Shown one piece after another: positions 1 through 7,834 of a DNA stretch of 41,204 nt. The stretch lies in assembly GCA_022701545.1 (NCBI GenBank), contig JAKOOG010000256.1, positions 1 to 41,204 on the forward strand, read 5' to 3'. Every line of letters begins with the position of its first letter. Position 1 is the first letter of the stretch. This DNA is from Weeksellaceae bacterium. GTDB taxonomy: Bacteria > Bacteroidota > Bacteroidia > Flavobacteriales > Weeksellaceae. The notes beneath the pieces are model-generated. The model was not told the origin of the DNA, did not search any database, and saw nothing but the letters and a program-made list of their open reading frames with translations. Both the position numbers and the translations under genes were made by a program.

Positions 1-773
1 TGGTGATGGTCGCAAAAACAGAGTATACCGATTATTTCATGTGGACCGTCGGACCTTTGACGCTGGTCTATTTATTTTATGAAATGTCCAAAGTAACCCC
101 TTCGGAGCGTAAAAAACTCTGGGCAGCCTTGGTTTTCATCCTGTTCTCCATTTTATTCTGGGGAATTTATGAGCAGAGCGGAGGTTCCTTAAGTATTTTC
201 GCGGCTAAAAATTTAAATAAAGATTTACTAGGCCTGGATCCGAATGGGGTTAACAATTCCGGAGGTGCTTTTTTCATCATTTTCCTTGCACCGCTGATCG
301 GACTGTTGTGGATCTGGATGAACAAAAGAAAAATTGAACCGAATACCATTATCAAGTTTGGACTAGGATTTATATTCCTCGGTTTAGGATATTATATTTT
401 ATTTGCGACGAGATTTTTTGCAGATCTTCAGGGCATTACTTCCCTTAACTTTTTTACCATTGCTTTGCTGGTAATTACTTTGGGTGAACTCTGCCTCTCT
501 CCCATCGGTCTGTCGATTATGACGAAACTCTCCACCAAAAACCTTCAGGGGATGATGATGGGCATGTGGTTTCTGGCTTCCGCTTACGGGCAGTATGTCG
601 CAGGAATTATCGGGGCGGGCCTCGCGACGGCGAAAGAAGGTTCTACCAATTATGACGCCCTGATTACGTATACCGACGGATATAAACAATTGGGATTATA
701 TGCCGTCATTGCCGGAATTGCATTAATTGTGATTTCTCCTTTTGTAAAAAAATTGATGCAGGATGTGAAATAG
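1..773 (+). CDS. POT/PTR2-family peptide transporter, C-terminal part
   Basis: The reading frame is open at the left edge, so this is the C-terminal part of a longer gene; the first in-frame ATG in the window need not be the true start. The visible 256 residues hold several hydrophobic helices and match the second half of proton-dependent oligopeptide (POT/DtpA-like) MFS transporters. Notable parts are the segment ending GIYEQSGGSL near residues 54-63, the GELCLSPIGLS helix start near residue 160 and the AYGQYVAGIIG helix near residue 193. The family imports di- and tripeptides across the inner membrane with protons. The protein ends in a short charged tail. Only about 40 bp separate it from the thioredoxin gene, so the two may be co-transcribed. 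The family call is firm; substrate range is not visible. Confidence 0.85.
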   Translation, partial: VMVAKTEYTDYFMWTVGPLTLVYLFYEMSKVTPSERKKLWAALVFILFSILFWGIYEQSGGSLSIFAAKNLNKDLLGLDPNGVNNSGGAFFIIFLAPLIGLLWIWMNKRKIEPNTIIKFGLGFIFLGLGYYILFATRFFADLQGITSLNFFTIALLVITLGELCLSPIGLSIMTKLSTKNLQGMMMGMWFLASAYGQYVAGIIGAGLATAKEGSTNYDALITYTDGYKQLGLYAVIAGIALIVISPFVKKLMQDVK

Positions 774-812
774 AACTGAGCAAATGCTTACTTTTACTTA
801 AAATACCAAATC

Positions 813-1346
813 ATGAAGAAAGTGATAAGCATCATCTGCCTGTTTTTACTGACGTTCAGTTCGGCACAGGTAAAATGGATGACGATTGAAGAAGCCATGA
901 AAGCACAGAAGGAAAATCCTAAAAAGATACTGATCGATTTTTATGCAGACTGGTGCGGCCCTTGTAAGATCATGGATAAAAAAACCTACGGCCATCAGGT
1001 AATTGCCGATATTTTAAATGAAAATTATTATCCGGTAAAATTTAATGCCGAAGAAAAGAAAACCGTTGAAATCTTCGGAAGGAAATTCTCCAATGAAAAT
1101 GCGGAACATAAAAAAGGAAGAAATTCCCTGCACGGATTTACCCAGTATATGAATGTTGCCGCAGTTCCGAGTACGGTTTTTCTTGATGAAAACGGAGGAC
1201 CGATCACGATTCTGCAGGGCGAACTGTCCGCAAAGGAACTGGAACCTTACCTGGAATTTATTTCCAAGGATCTTTTCAAAAAAATCCGGACCCGGGAGCA
1301 GTGGGAGGATTACCAGAAGAAATTTAAATCCAAAATAAAAGATTAA
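813..1346 (+). CDS. Exported thioredoxin-like protein (WCGPC)
   Basis: A 177-residue protein with an N-terminal signal peptide (MKKVISIICLFLLTFSSAQ), a thioredoxin-fold domain and the active-site motif WCGPC near residues 48-52. The cis-proline loop appears as AAVPST near residue 113. It resembles the thioredoxin_7/DUF255-type exported thioredoxins common in Bacteroidetes, which reduce or isomerise disulfides in periplasmic proteins. The stretch between active site and cis-proline is longer than in E. coli TrxA, typical of this subgroup. A good terminator follows at once, so this gene probably ends its transcript. The partner protein is unknown; the redox role is inferred from the CxxC motif. 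Confidence 0.85.
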   Translation: MKKVISIICLFLLTFSSAQVKWMTIEEAMKAQKENPKKILIDFYADWCGPCKIMDKKTYGHQVIADILNENYYPVKFNAEEKKTVEIFGRKFSNENAEHKKGRNSLHGFTQYMNVAAVPSTVFLDENGGPITILQGELSAKELEPYLEFISKDLFKKIRTREQWEDYQKKFKSKIKD

Positions 1347-1353
1347 CCTTACC

Positions 1354-1382
1354 AAGACTTTCAGACCCGAAAGTCTTTTTTA
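1354..1382 (+). terminator. Intrinsic terminator after the thioredoxin gene
   Basis: A perfect 9-bp inverted repeat, AAGACTTTC and GAAAGTCTT, with a 6-nt loop is followed directly by a run of T. It lies 8 bp after the thioredoxin stop codon and separates that gene from recG. Confidence 0.85.
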
Positions 1383-1419
1383 ATTTCTAATTTTTCCCGA
1401 AATTCGTGGCTCTTTAAAA

Positions 1420-3504
1420 ATGACATTAGAAACTTCCATAGAATACGTGAAAGGGATCGGTCCCGAAAAAGCCAAGCTCATCAAAACCGTGCTGGGGATT
1501 TCCACGGTGGAAGATCTTCTGAACTTTTTCCCCATCCGCTACCTGGATAAGAGCAAAGTGCATAAGATTGGCGAGTTGAGCGATCTCACAACCGATGTGC
1601 AGCTGAAAGGAAGAATTACCAACATTCAGGAAATACAGACCGGAAAAACCAAAAGGCTGTCGGCCAGATTCAATGACGATACGGGTTCTATGGATCTCGT
1701 CTGGTTCCAGTATTCAAAATGGCTGAAAGAGCAGCTTCCGGTGAATAAAGAAGTTTTTATTTTCGGGAAGATCAATGTTTTCAACCATCAGTTTTCCATG
1801 CCGCATCCCGAAATCGAAGTGGAGGAAAAAAAAGATACGGAAAAACGGTTAAGACCCATTTATCCAAGCTCGGAAAAATTAACCAAGAGAGGACTGAATC
1901 AAAAGTTTTTTCAGGGGGTTATCAAAAATATATGCAGGGAAATCCCGAATCTGATCTATGAGAATTTTCCGGAGTACCTGATGAAAGCCTTTAAGTTTTT
2001 ATCGAGACAGCATACTTATCTTAACATCCATTTCCCAAAGGACATGGAACATGTGGAAAAGGCCAATTACCGCCTGAAGTTTGAGGAATCCTTCTTTTTC
2101 CAGCTGGGATTCGGCTTGAAGAAGCTGCATCATAAAACCCATACGGCAGGAAATCCTTTTCCGGTAATCGGGCAGTATTTCAATGATTTTTATGAAAACC
2201 ATCTGCCGTTCGAACTGACCGGAGCCCAGAAAAGGGTACTGAAGGAAATCCGTCTGGATATGAAACGACCGATCCAGATGAACAGGCTGTTGCAGGGAGA
2301 CGTAGGTTCAGGAAAAACCATGGTGGCACTTCTTACCATGCTGATTGCTAAAGACAACGGTTTCCAGAGCTGCATCATGGCTCCGACGGAAATTCTTGCC
2401 CAGCAACATTACAACGGCATTAAAGAGCTTCTGGAAAACACGGAAGTCAGCGTCAGGCTTTTAACGGGGTCCAGCAGGAAATCACAGCGCAATATTATTC
2501 ATGAAGAACTGGAATCCGGCGAACTTTCCATTCTGGTAGGAACCCATGCGATCCTGGAGGATAAAGTTAAATTTAAAAATTTAGGCCTCGCGATTATTGA
2601 TGAGCAGCACCGCTTCGGCGTTGCCCAACGGGCCAAGCTCTGGGCAAAAAATAAAATTCCGCCGCATATTCTGGTTATGACCGCTACTCCTATTCCACGG
2701 ACCCTGGCCATGAGCTTTTACTCAGACCTCGACGTCTCGGTGATTGATGAACTTCCTATCGGACGAAAGCCGATCATTACGGCACACCGGAAAGAAAAAG
2801 ACCGGGCCTATGTGTACAATTTCTGCCATGAAGAAATCCGTAAAGGACGGCAGGTTTATTTTGTGTATCCCCTGATTGAAGAATCCGAAACACTGGATTA
2901 CAGGAACCTGATGGAGGGCATGGAAAATATTATGGATAATTTTTCAAATTATAATGTGACGATGCTTCACGGGAAAATGAAACCGGATGAAAAAGATGCT
3001 GCCATGAATTATTTTGCTTCCGGCAATGCCCAGATTATGGTGGCAACTACCGTTATTGAAGTAGGGGTAAATGTTCCGAATGCTTCAGTGATGGTGATCG
3101 AGAGCTCGGAGAGATTCGGCCTCTCACAGCTTCATCAGCTGCGGGGACGTGTGGGCCGTGGTGCGGAACAAAGCTACTGCATTCTGATGACTTCCGATAA
3201 ATTATCCAAAGACAGCAGGACCCGCATCAAAACCATGGTTGAAAGTACCGACGGCTTTAAAATTTCTGAAGTGGATATGCAGCTCCGCGGCCCCGGAGAT
3301 ATTCTGGGAACCCAGCAAAGCGGTATCGTCGATTTCAAAAAACTGGACCTGGTAAATGACTCGGCCATTATCCGGACAACTAAAAATACGGTGGAAAAAA
3401 TTCTGGAGGCCGATCCTTTACTTGCACGACCGGATAACCAGATTATTAAAAATTATTACCTGAGGAATTACAAAGGCAAAAACAAATGGAGTAAAATTTC
3501 ATAA
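1420..3504 (+). CDS. recG: ATP-dependent DNA helicase RecG
   Basis: A 694-residue protein of normal RecG length. The first ~250 residues form the wedge/OB region that binds branched DNA. Helicase motifs follow: Walker A GDVGSGKT near residues 294-301, the DExH-type motif II DEQH near 394, motif III TATPIPRT near 421, and motif VI QLRGRVGRG near 573, followed by the TRG-type C-terminal segment. RecG remodels stalled forks and drives branch migration of Holliday junctions in the cytoplasm. The gene stands between a terminator and a spacer of nearly 1 kb, so it is probably monocistronic. No promoter is clear in the 37 bp between that terminator and the start. Length and motifs leave little doubt. 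Confidence 0.97.
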   Translation: MTLETSIEYVKGIGPEKAKLIKTVLGISTVEDLLNFFPIRYLDKSKVHKIGELSDLTTDVQLKGRITNIQEIQTGKTKRLSARFNDDTGSMDLVWFQYSKWLKEQLPVNKEVFIFGKINVFNHQFSMPHPEIEVEEKKDTEKRLRPIYPSSEKLTKRGLNQKFFQGVIKNICREIPNLIYENFPEYLMKAFKFLSRQHTYLNIHFPKDMEHVEKANYRLKFEESFFFQLGFGLKKLHHKTHTAGNPFPVIGQYFNDFYENHLPFELTGAQKRVLKEIRLDMKRPIQMNRLLQGDVGSGKTMVALLTMLIAKDNGFQSCIMAPTEILAQQHYNGIKELLENTEVSVRLLTGSSRKSQRNIIHEELESGELSILVGTHAILEDKVKFKNLGLAIIDEQHRFGVAQRAKLWAKNKIPPHILVMTATPIPRTLAMSFYSDLDVSVIDELPIGRKPIITAHRKEKDRAYVYNFCHEEIRKGRQVYFVYPLIEESETLDYRNLMEGMENIMDNFSNYNVTMLHGKMKPDEKDAAMNYFASGNAQIMVATTVIEVGVNVPNASVMVIESSERFGLSQLHQLRGRVGRGAEQSYCILMTSDKLSKDSRTRIKTMVESTDGFKISEVDMQLRGPGDILGTQQSGIVDFKKLDLVNDSAIIRTTKNTVEKILEADPLLARPDNQIIKNYYLRNYKGKNKWSKIS

Positions 3505-3537
3505 AAAAACCGCACAAAGACATAATCTCTATGCGGT
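3503..3537 (-). terminator. Minus-strand intrinsic terminator facing recG
   Basis: ACCGCA and TGCGGT form a 6-bp stem with a 17-nt loop. On the minus strand the hairpin is followed by seven T, so it is a better terminator for leftward transcripts than for recG. It would end a leftward transcript starting in the 3.5-4.0 kb spacer. Confidence 0.5.
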
Positions 3538-3640
3538 CCCCCTTATAAAACTGTTATTTGAAGAAATTACTTTACTTCGATGATAATTACTTTAATATTT
3601 TGTGATTTGGTTTGAAAATATTTATTTTAATGTGATGGGT

Positions 3641-3961
3641 TTAAGTTTCATACTGTAAAAAACAAAATGAATTACGTTCCAACTTGTTATTATAAAAACT
3701 AACTGATATTTCGTCGAAAGGTTTTTTAATGAAACGAATATATGCCCTTCCGACTCCATTCAAGTTTTCATGATTGTACCGTTTTGTTTAAAGATCTTCT
3801 GCGCTTTCTAAATTGGAAATTTTATAATTCATTTTGTTTAAACTAACATTGTGATTCATTATAAGTGTTTCGCAAACGAAACAAATTCTTTATTATTTAT
3901 ATTCTGCAGGCTCCGAAAATCATCGGATATCTGCCGAATTTCCAAAATTAATTATCACCAT
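3641..3961 (-). pseudogene. Decayed short gene with in-frame stops
   Basis: A single minus-strand frame of 107 codons starts with ATG at 3961 and ends with TAA at 3641, but has four internal stops (one TGA after residue 13, a TAA-TAA pair, and a TAA at 3788-3790). Between stops the translation looks protein-like: the last block reads TKRYNHENLNGVGRAYIRFI and continues without low complexity to the terminal stop. A Bacteroidetes-type promoter sits just upstream and a leftward terminator downstream. I do not recognise the family. It may instead be chance coding in a non-coding RNA gene between that promoter and terminator. The last 48 codons are the best-preserved part. Confidence 0.35.
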
Positions 3962-3979
3962 TATGTGAATATTGTAAGA

Positions 3980-4009
3980 CAAAGATAATACAATAATTTT
4001 AATTGCAAA
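3980..4009 (-). promoter_or_regulatory. Bacteroidetes-type promoter for a leftward transcript
   Basis: On the minus strand a TTTG (4006-4009) is followed after 18 nt by TATCTTTG (3980-3987), matching the -33 TTTG and -7 TAnnTTTG boxes. It points at the decayed frame that starts at 3961. Confidence 0.5.
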
Positions 4010-4268
4010 ATAATTAATACATTTTTTTCACACTTTCATGATAAAATTATTCTGTTCGATCTTCAGGTGTGATATTACCCGTGATGATCAGAAATTCTGT
4101 ATATTATTTATCTGAATCTTTTTAATTATCAGACGGTTTCATAACTATATGGGCACCGTCCATAAAAATCCTTCTTCTTGTTTGCCGGCAGTATTTTCTG
4201 AAGAATATACCATGGTTATCACAGGATCCGGTAGAGGAAGTGTTTCAGTTTAGTGTAAATATTATAGC
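4010..4268. other. AT-rich spacer, no gene seen
   Basis: Neither strand holds a convincing coding frame, RNA or repeat. The stretch lies between the promoter of the decayed gene and the terminator downstream of the acetyltransferase. Confidence 0.5.
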
Positions 4269-4306
4269 AAAAAAAATTCCTGCATTGTTGATAAATACAG
4301 GAATTT
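4269..4306 (-). terminator. Intrinsic terminator downstream of the GNAT gene
   Basis: A perfect 9-bp stem, AAATTCCTG and CAGGAATTT, with a 15-nt loop. Read leftward it runs into about eight T. It lies about 155 bp beyond the stop codon of the leftward acetyltransferase gene. Confidence 0.6.
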
Positions 4307-4460
4307 AAACACTAAGGATGAAAAAAATATACTGATAAAAAGCTAAAAAAGCTTAGCACCAAGCATATGAATGTATTGTTATACGTGATTTGGTTCTGCA
4401 GCAAAGATACAAATTTATAAATCACTTTTAATAGAATTATTAAAAATTTATAAAAAATTT

Positions 4461-4973
4461 TTAATCTGCCTGTTTTTCAATAAAAAATTCCATCAGGTAA
4501 TCGTCCATTACAAAACCGCTGCCGATATCGAAAACCCCTTCACCGTACACACTGAAACCCTGTGATTCATAGAAATTTCTCGCCGGATTGTACTTGTTCA
4601 CATTCAGGATAATCCGTTCATCACCATATCCGGCGGCTTTTTCCTTTAAAAATTCAAGGCCGTACTTCCCTATTCCCTTTCCTTTGCTTTCCGGTACCAG
4701 ATAAATCCTGTGGAGCTTCGTTGTTTTTTCTTCATAGCCGTTTTCGTAGCCGATAAAGCCCTCGAAGGAATGGTTGTTTTCATCCCGAATCAAATAATAA
4801 TGATACCGGGGATTTTGTAAATGCGCTCCAATTTCTGTTGCCGAATACATCGTGGAAAGCATATATTCCATCTGTTCGCCGGAAAGTATCCCGGCATACG
4901 CATTTTCCCAGGATCTTCTCGCCAGCTCCTGAATTAAAGGAATATCCTCTTGTGTGGCTTTTATCAGTTTCAT
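4461..4973 (-). CDS. GNAT-family N-acetyltransferase
   Basis: A 170-residue protein with the GNAT fold. The acetyl-CoA binding motif A is LHRIYLVPESKGKGIGKYGL (about residues 88-107), with the pyrophosphate-binding loop KGKGIG. A later NFYESQGFSVYGE segment is the usual motif B region. It transfers an acetyl group from acetyl-CoA to an amine; the substrate cannot be read from sequence. The N-terminus (MKLIKATQEDIPLIQELARR) resembles small-molecule or antibiotic-type acetyltransferases, but also ribosomal-protein acetylases. It is transcribed leftward with its own downstream terminator, and the dapA terminator lies just upstream, so it is likely a single-gene unit. Confidence 0.85.
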   Translation of the reverse strand: MKLIKATQEDIPLIQELARRSWENAYAGILSGEQMEYMLSTMYSATEIGAHLQNPRYHYYLIRDENNHSFEGFIGYENGYEEKTTKLHRIYLVPESKGKGIGKYGLEFLKEKAAGYGDERIILNVNKYNPARNFYESQGFSVYGEGVFDIGSGFVMDDYLMEFFIEKQAD

Positions 4974-4994
4974 CGTTCCAAATTATTTTGTATT

Positions 4995-5030
4995 AAAAAA
5001 AAGAAAGGTGAAAGGCATTAACCTTTCACC
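4995..5030 (-). terminator. Intrinsic terminator of dapA
   Basis: GGTGAAAGG and CCTTTCACC form a perfect 9-bp stem with a 6-nt loop; in the leftward direction a T-rich run follows. It lies about 50 bp after the dapA stop. Confidence 0.8.
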
Positions 5031-5078
5031 TCATTATATTATAGGAATAGTACCGTCAATACAGACTGAAAATATCCT

Positions 5079-5951
5079 TTAAATGTTCGCCATTTCAGCT
5101 TTTATTTTAGCATAAAGGTTTTCAGAAGCAGGAACCAACGGCAATCGCAAATAATTCTTCACAATTCCTTTTTCCGCTAGAACCGCCTTGATTCCGCAAG
5201 GATTTCCTTCTGCAAATATAAGCCTTGTAATCTCTACCAGCTTGTTGTGGATTTCGTACGCTTCTTTTACCTTACCGTCAAAAGCCAATTGAACCATAGT
5301 GGAAAATTCCTTTGGATACCCCTGTGCGATTACGGAAATCACTCCATTTCCTCCAGCCAGTGTTACAGGAAGTGTATATTCGTCATCACCGGACACCAGA
5401 TTGAAACCTTCCGGTTTTTTTCTTAAAATATCAAAATACTGCAGAATATTGGGAGCCGCTTCTTTAATCAGAAATAAGTTCGGGAATTCTTTTGCCAGGC
5501 GCAAAGTAGTTTCCGCTTCAATATTCTGGCCGGTTCTGGAAGGAACGTTATAGATGATAATATTCCTGCCTGTGGAAGCCAATGCTTTGTAATGCTGGTA
5601 CAGCCCTTCCTGATTGGGTTTATTGTAATATGGAGATACGGAAAGCACCGCTTCAAACGCAGATAAGTCTGTTTCTTCGATCTGTTTCTTTACTTCAAGA
5701 GTATTATTCCCGCCAATTCCCAAAACCAGGGGAACGCGTTTACTATTAACCTTAATGATATGCTCAATTACCTGCTTCTTCTCTTCAGCAGAAAGCGTTG
5801 CCGCCTCGGCTGTAGTTCCCAGCACCACTAAATAATTGGTTCCGTTTTCGATGTTGTAATCCACTAATTTGGTGAGACTGTCGAAATCTACGGATAAATC
5901 TTCATTAAAGGGCGTTACCAATGCAACACCTACTCCTTTTAAAATGCTCAT
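5079..5951 (-). CDS. dapA: 4-hydroxy-tetrahydrodipicolinate synthase
   Basis: A 290-residue TIM-barrel protein of the DapA family. It condenses pyruvate with aspartate semialdehyde, the first committed step toward diaminopimelate and lysine. The Schiff-base lysine is Lys163 in LIKEAAP; the catalytic tyrosine is Tyr134 in IIIYNVPSRTG, which also holds the substrate-binding arginine. The loop usually reading GTTGE reads GTTAE here (residues 45-49), a conservative change. The protein is cytoplasmic, normally a tetramer. The gene is divergent from the 5'-nucleotidase pair, has a TAnnTTTG box upstream and a terminator downstream. N-acetylneuraminate lyase is a relative, but length and the YNVPSRTG motif favour DapA. 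Confidence 0.93.
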   Translation of the reverse strand: MSILKGVGVALVTPFNEDLSVDFDSLTKLVDYNIENGTNYLVVLGTTAEAATLSAEEKKQVIEHIIKVNSKRVPLVLGIGGNNTLEVKKQIEETDLSAFEAVLSVSPYYNKPNQEGLYQHYKALASTGRNIIIYNVPSRTGQNIEAETTLRLAKEFPNLFLIKEAAPNILQYFDILRKKPEGFNLVSGDDEYTLPVTLAGGNGVISVIAQGYPKEFSTMVQLAFDGKVKEAYEIHNKLVEITRLIFAEGNPCGIKAVLAEKGIVKNYLRLPLVPASENLYAKIKAEMANI

Positions 5952-5970
5952 CTGTTAGAATTATTTTTGC

Positions 5971-5978
5971 CAAATTTA
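5971..5978 (-). promoter_or_regulatory. Probable -7 box of the dapA promoter
   Basis: TAAATTTG on the minus strand matches the Bacteroidetes -7 consensus TAnnTTTG and lies 20 bp before the dapA start. I see no clear -33 TTTG partner. Confidence 0.4.
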
Positions 5979-6032
5979 ATAATTTACGATAAGAATTTCT
6001 AATAATTACTAATGTTTTATTATACATATAAT

Positions 6033-6040
6033 TATATTTG
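6033..6040 (+). promoter_or_regulatory. Probable -7 box for the nucleotidase-porZ-recO operon
   Basis: TATATTTG fits TAnnTTTG. Transcription would start near 6047, giving a leader of about 70 nt before the ATG at 6115. The -33 box is not obvious. Confidence 0.45.
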
Positions 6041-6056
6041 CATAGACTAAAAGAAA

Positions 6057-6094
6057 GGATAAAACCGCCCTGGAAAAAACAGGCGGCGGTATCC
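6057..6094 (+). promoter_or_regulatory. Leader hairpin before the nucleotidase genes
   Basis: GGATA at 6057-6061 pairs with TATCC at 6090-6094, and the enclosed ACCGCC pairs with GGCGGT-type sequence around an A-rich loop. The hairpin fills most of the predicted leader. There is no T-run after it, so it is not a terminator. It could be a structured leader or mRNA-stability element; I do not recognise a known riboswitch. Confidence 0.4.
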
Positions 6095-6114
6095 GTAACG
6101 ATAATCTGCTGTAT

Positions 6115-6882
6115 ATGAAAAATAAATTCTTGTTATTAGGAATTGCCATGGCTGCACTATCCGGCTGTAAGACGGCTTCATCCGCCTCTTCCATGCACCT
6201 CGGAAAAGTGGAGATCCGGAAGAATATTTCTATTAATAATGAGCTAAAGAATGATGAGGAGTTTGTAAAAACGATCCAACCTTATAAACAGAAGCTGGAT
6301 AAGGAAATGAACCAAAAAATCTCACATACCAATGTGGATCTTACAAAACAGGGGGATAACAGCAATCTGGGTAATCTTTTGGCAGACTATACCTTCGACG
6401 GAGCGGATGAATGGGCGAAAAAAAACCTGCAGAAAAATATAGATGCCGCACTGATCAATATCGGCGGAATCCGTACGACAATCGGCAAAGGCGATATTTT
6501 ACTGAAAAGTATTTTCGAGGTCATGCCTTTCGAAAATGAAGTGATTATCGTAAAAATGAAAGGCGCCGATCTCCAGGGGCTTTTTGATTATTATGCAGAA
6601 CACCAGGTGAACAATCCGGTTTCTCATTTGTACATTGAAACCAACCACGGACAGCTTACCAAAACCTTGATCAACGGAAAAGCAGCGAATCCTGACCAGG
6701 ACTATTACATCGCCACATCAGATTATCTGGCTTTAGGCGGTGACCATATGAAATTCTTTTCAAAAGGGCAGATGATCCCGACGGGAATCAAATTACGAGA
6801 TCTCTTTATTGATTACTTCAAAAAAAATCCTGAAGTGACAGCCCATACAGATGTTCGTTTAAATTTTATCGGTAAGAAATAA
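6115..6882 (+). CDS. 5'-nucleotidase C-terminal-domain lipoprotein
   Basis: A 255-residue lipoprotein with lipobox ALSGC near residues 14-18. The rest matches the C-terminal substrate-binding domain of UshA-type 5'-nucleotidases: an NLGNLLADYTFDGA segment near residue 79, INIGGIRTTIGKGDI near 114 and DYYIATSDYLALGGDHM near 200. In classical UshA this domain follows the metal-binding domain in one chain; here it is a separate gene, followed with a 1-bp stop/start overlap by the catalytic half. The two products probably assemble in the periplasm or at the outer membrane to release nucleosides from nucleotides. The tight overlap argues for translational coupling and equal amounts. Loss of a single-chain arrangement is common in Flavobacteria. 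Confidence 0.85.
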   Translation: MKNKFLLLGIAMAALSGCKTASSASSMHLGKVEIRKNISINNELKNDEEFVKTIQPYKQKLDKEMNQKISHTNVDLTKQGDNSNLGNLLADYTFDGADEWAKKNLQKNIDAALINIGGIRTTIGKGDILLKSIFEVMPFENEVIIVKMKGADLQGLFDYYAEHQVNNPVSHLYIETNHGQLTKTLINGKAANPDQDYYIATSDYLALGGDHMKFFSKGQMIPTGIKLRDLFIDYFKKNPEVTAHTDVRLNFIGKK

Positions 6883-7832
6883 TGGATAGAAAAAGTTTTT
6901 TAAAAGCAATAGGTGGCGGAACCCTGGCAATGGCTTTGGCTCCCAATATGATGATGGCGGAAGAATTGAAGATCCTGGATCTGAAATCCGCAAATAAACT
7001 GACTATTCTTCATACCAACGACCAGCACAGCAGAATAGAACCTTTTGATGCCAGCTATACAAAAAATCCCAATCAGGGAGGTTTTGCCAGAAGGGCCAGC
7101 CTGATCCGGCAGATCAGAAGCCAGGAACCGAATCTTCTGCTTCTCGATTCGGGGGATATTTTTCAGGGGACTCCTTATTTCAACTTTTTCGGAGGAGAAC
7201 TGGAGTTTAAGCTGATGTCCATGATGAAGTACGATGCTTCCACCATGGGAAATCATGATTTTGATAACGGACTGGATGGCTTTTTAAAAGTGCTGCCCAA
7301 TGCCCAATTTCCTTTTATCTGTTCCAATTATGATTTTAAAAATACCGTGTTGGACGGAAAAACCTCACCCTACAAAATTTTTAATAAAAACGGAATCAAG
7401 GTAGGAATTTTTGCAGTAGGCATCCAGCTGGACGGGCTTGTAGGAAAAAAGCAGTATGGGGAAACCGTTTATACAGACCCGGTAGAGGTGGCGCAGCATT
7501 ATTCCGGTTTCCTTAAAAACGAACAGAAATGCGATCTTGTGATCTGCCTTTCACATATCGGCTATGATTATCAGGACGAGCCTAACAAAGTAAGCGACAG
7601 GATTCTGGCTGCCAAGACAGAAAATATAGATCTTATTCTGGGAGGCCATACCCATACTTTTTTGCCGGAGCCCCAGACATTCACCAACAGAGCGGGCAAG
7701 AACGTACTGGTGAATCAGGTAGGATGGGCCGGACTTTTGCTGGGCAGGATAGATTTCTTTTTCGATTCAGATAAAACCATAAAACATATTTCCTGGAACA
7801 ACCAGGTGATCGACAGCAGCATAATAGCATAA
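6882..7832 (+). CDS. Metallophosphatase domain of a two-gene 5'-nucleotidase
   Basis: A 316-residue protein with a short exported N-terminus (RKSFLKAIGGGTLAMALAP), resembling a weak Tat-type or lipoprotein-free signal. The calcineurin-like metal ligands are all visible: LHTNDQHSR near residue 45, GDIFQGTP near 92, GNHDFDNG near 123, LSHIGYD near 226 and GGHTHTF near 253. It lacks the C-terminal substrate-binding domain, supplied by the preceding gene. ATG and the upstream TAA share one base, so translation is coupled. The likely reaction is hydrolysis of 5'-nucleotides with two divalent metals in the periplasm. Two bp after its stop the next gene starts, so it belongs to a four-gene operon ending in recO. 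Confidence 0.88.
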   Translation: MDRKSFLKAIGGGTLAMALAPNMMMAEELKILDLKSANKLTILHTNDQHSRIEPFDASYTKNPNQGGFARRASLIRQIRSQEPNLLLLDSGDIFQGTPYFNFFGGELEFKLMSMMKYDASTMGNHDFDNGLDGFLKVLPNAQFPFICSNYDFKNTVLDGKTSPYKIFNKNGIKVGIFAVGIQLDGLVGKKQYGETVYTDPVEVAQHYSGFLKNEQKCDLVICLSHIGYDYQDEPNKVSDRILAAKTENIDLILGGHTHTFLPEPQTFTNRAGKNVLVNQVGWAGLLLGRIDFFFDSDKTIKHISWNNQVIDSSIIA

Positions 7833-7834
7833 GC

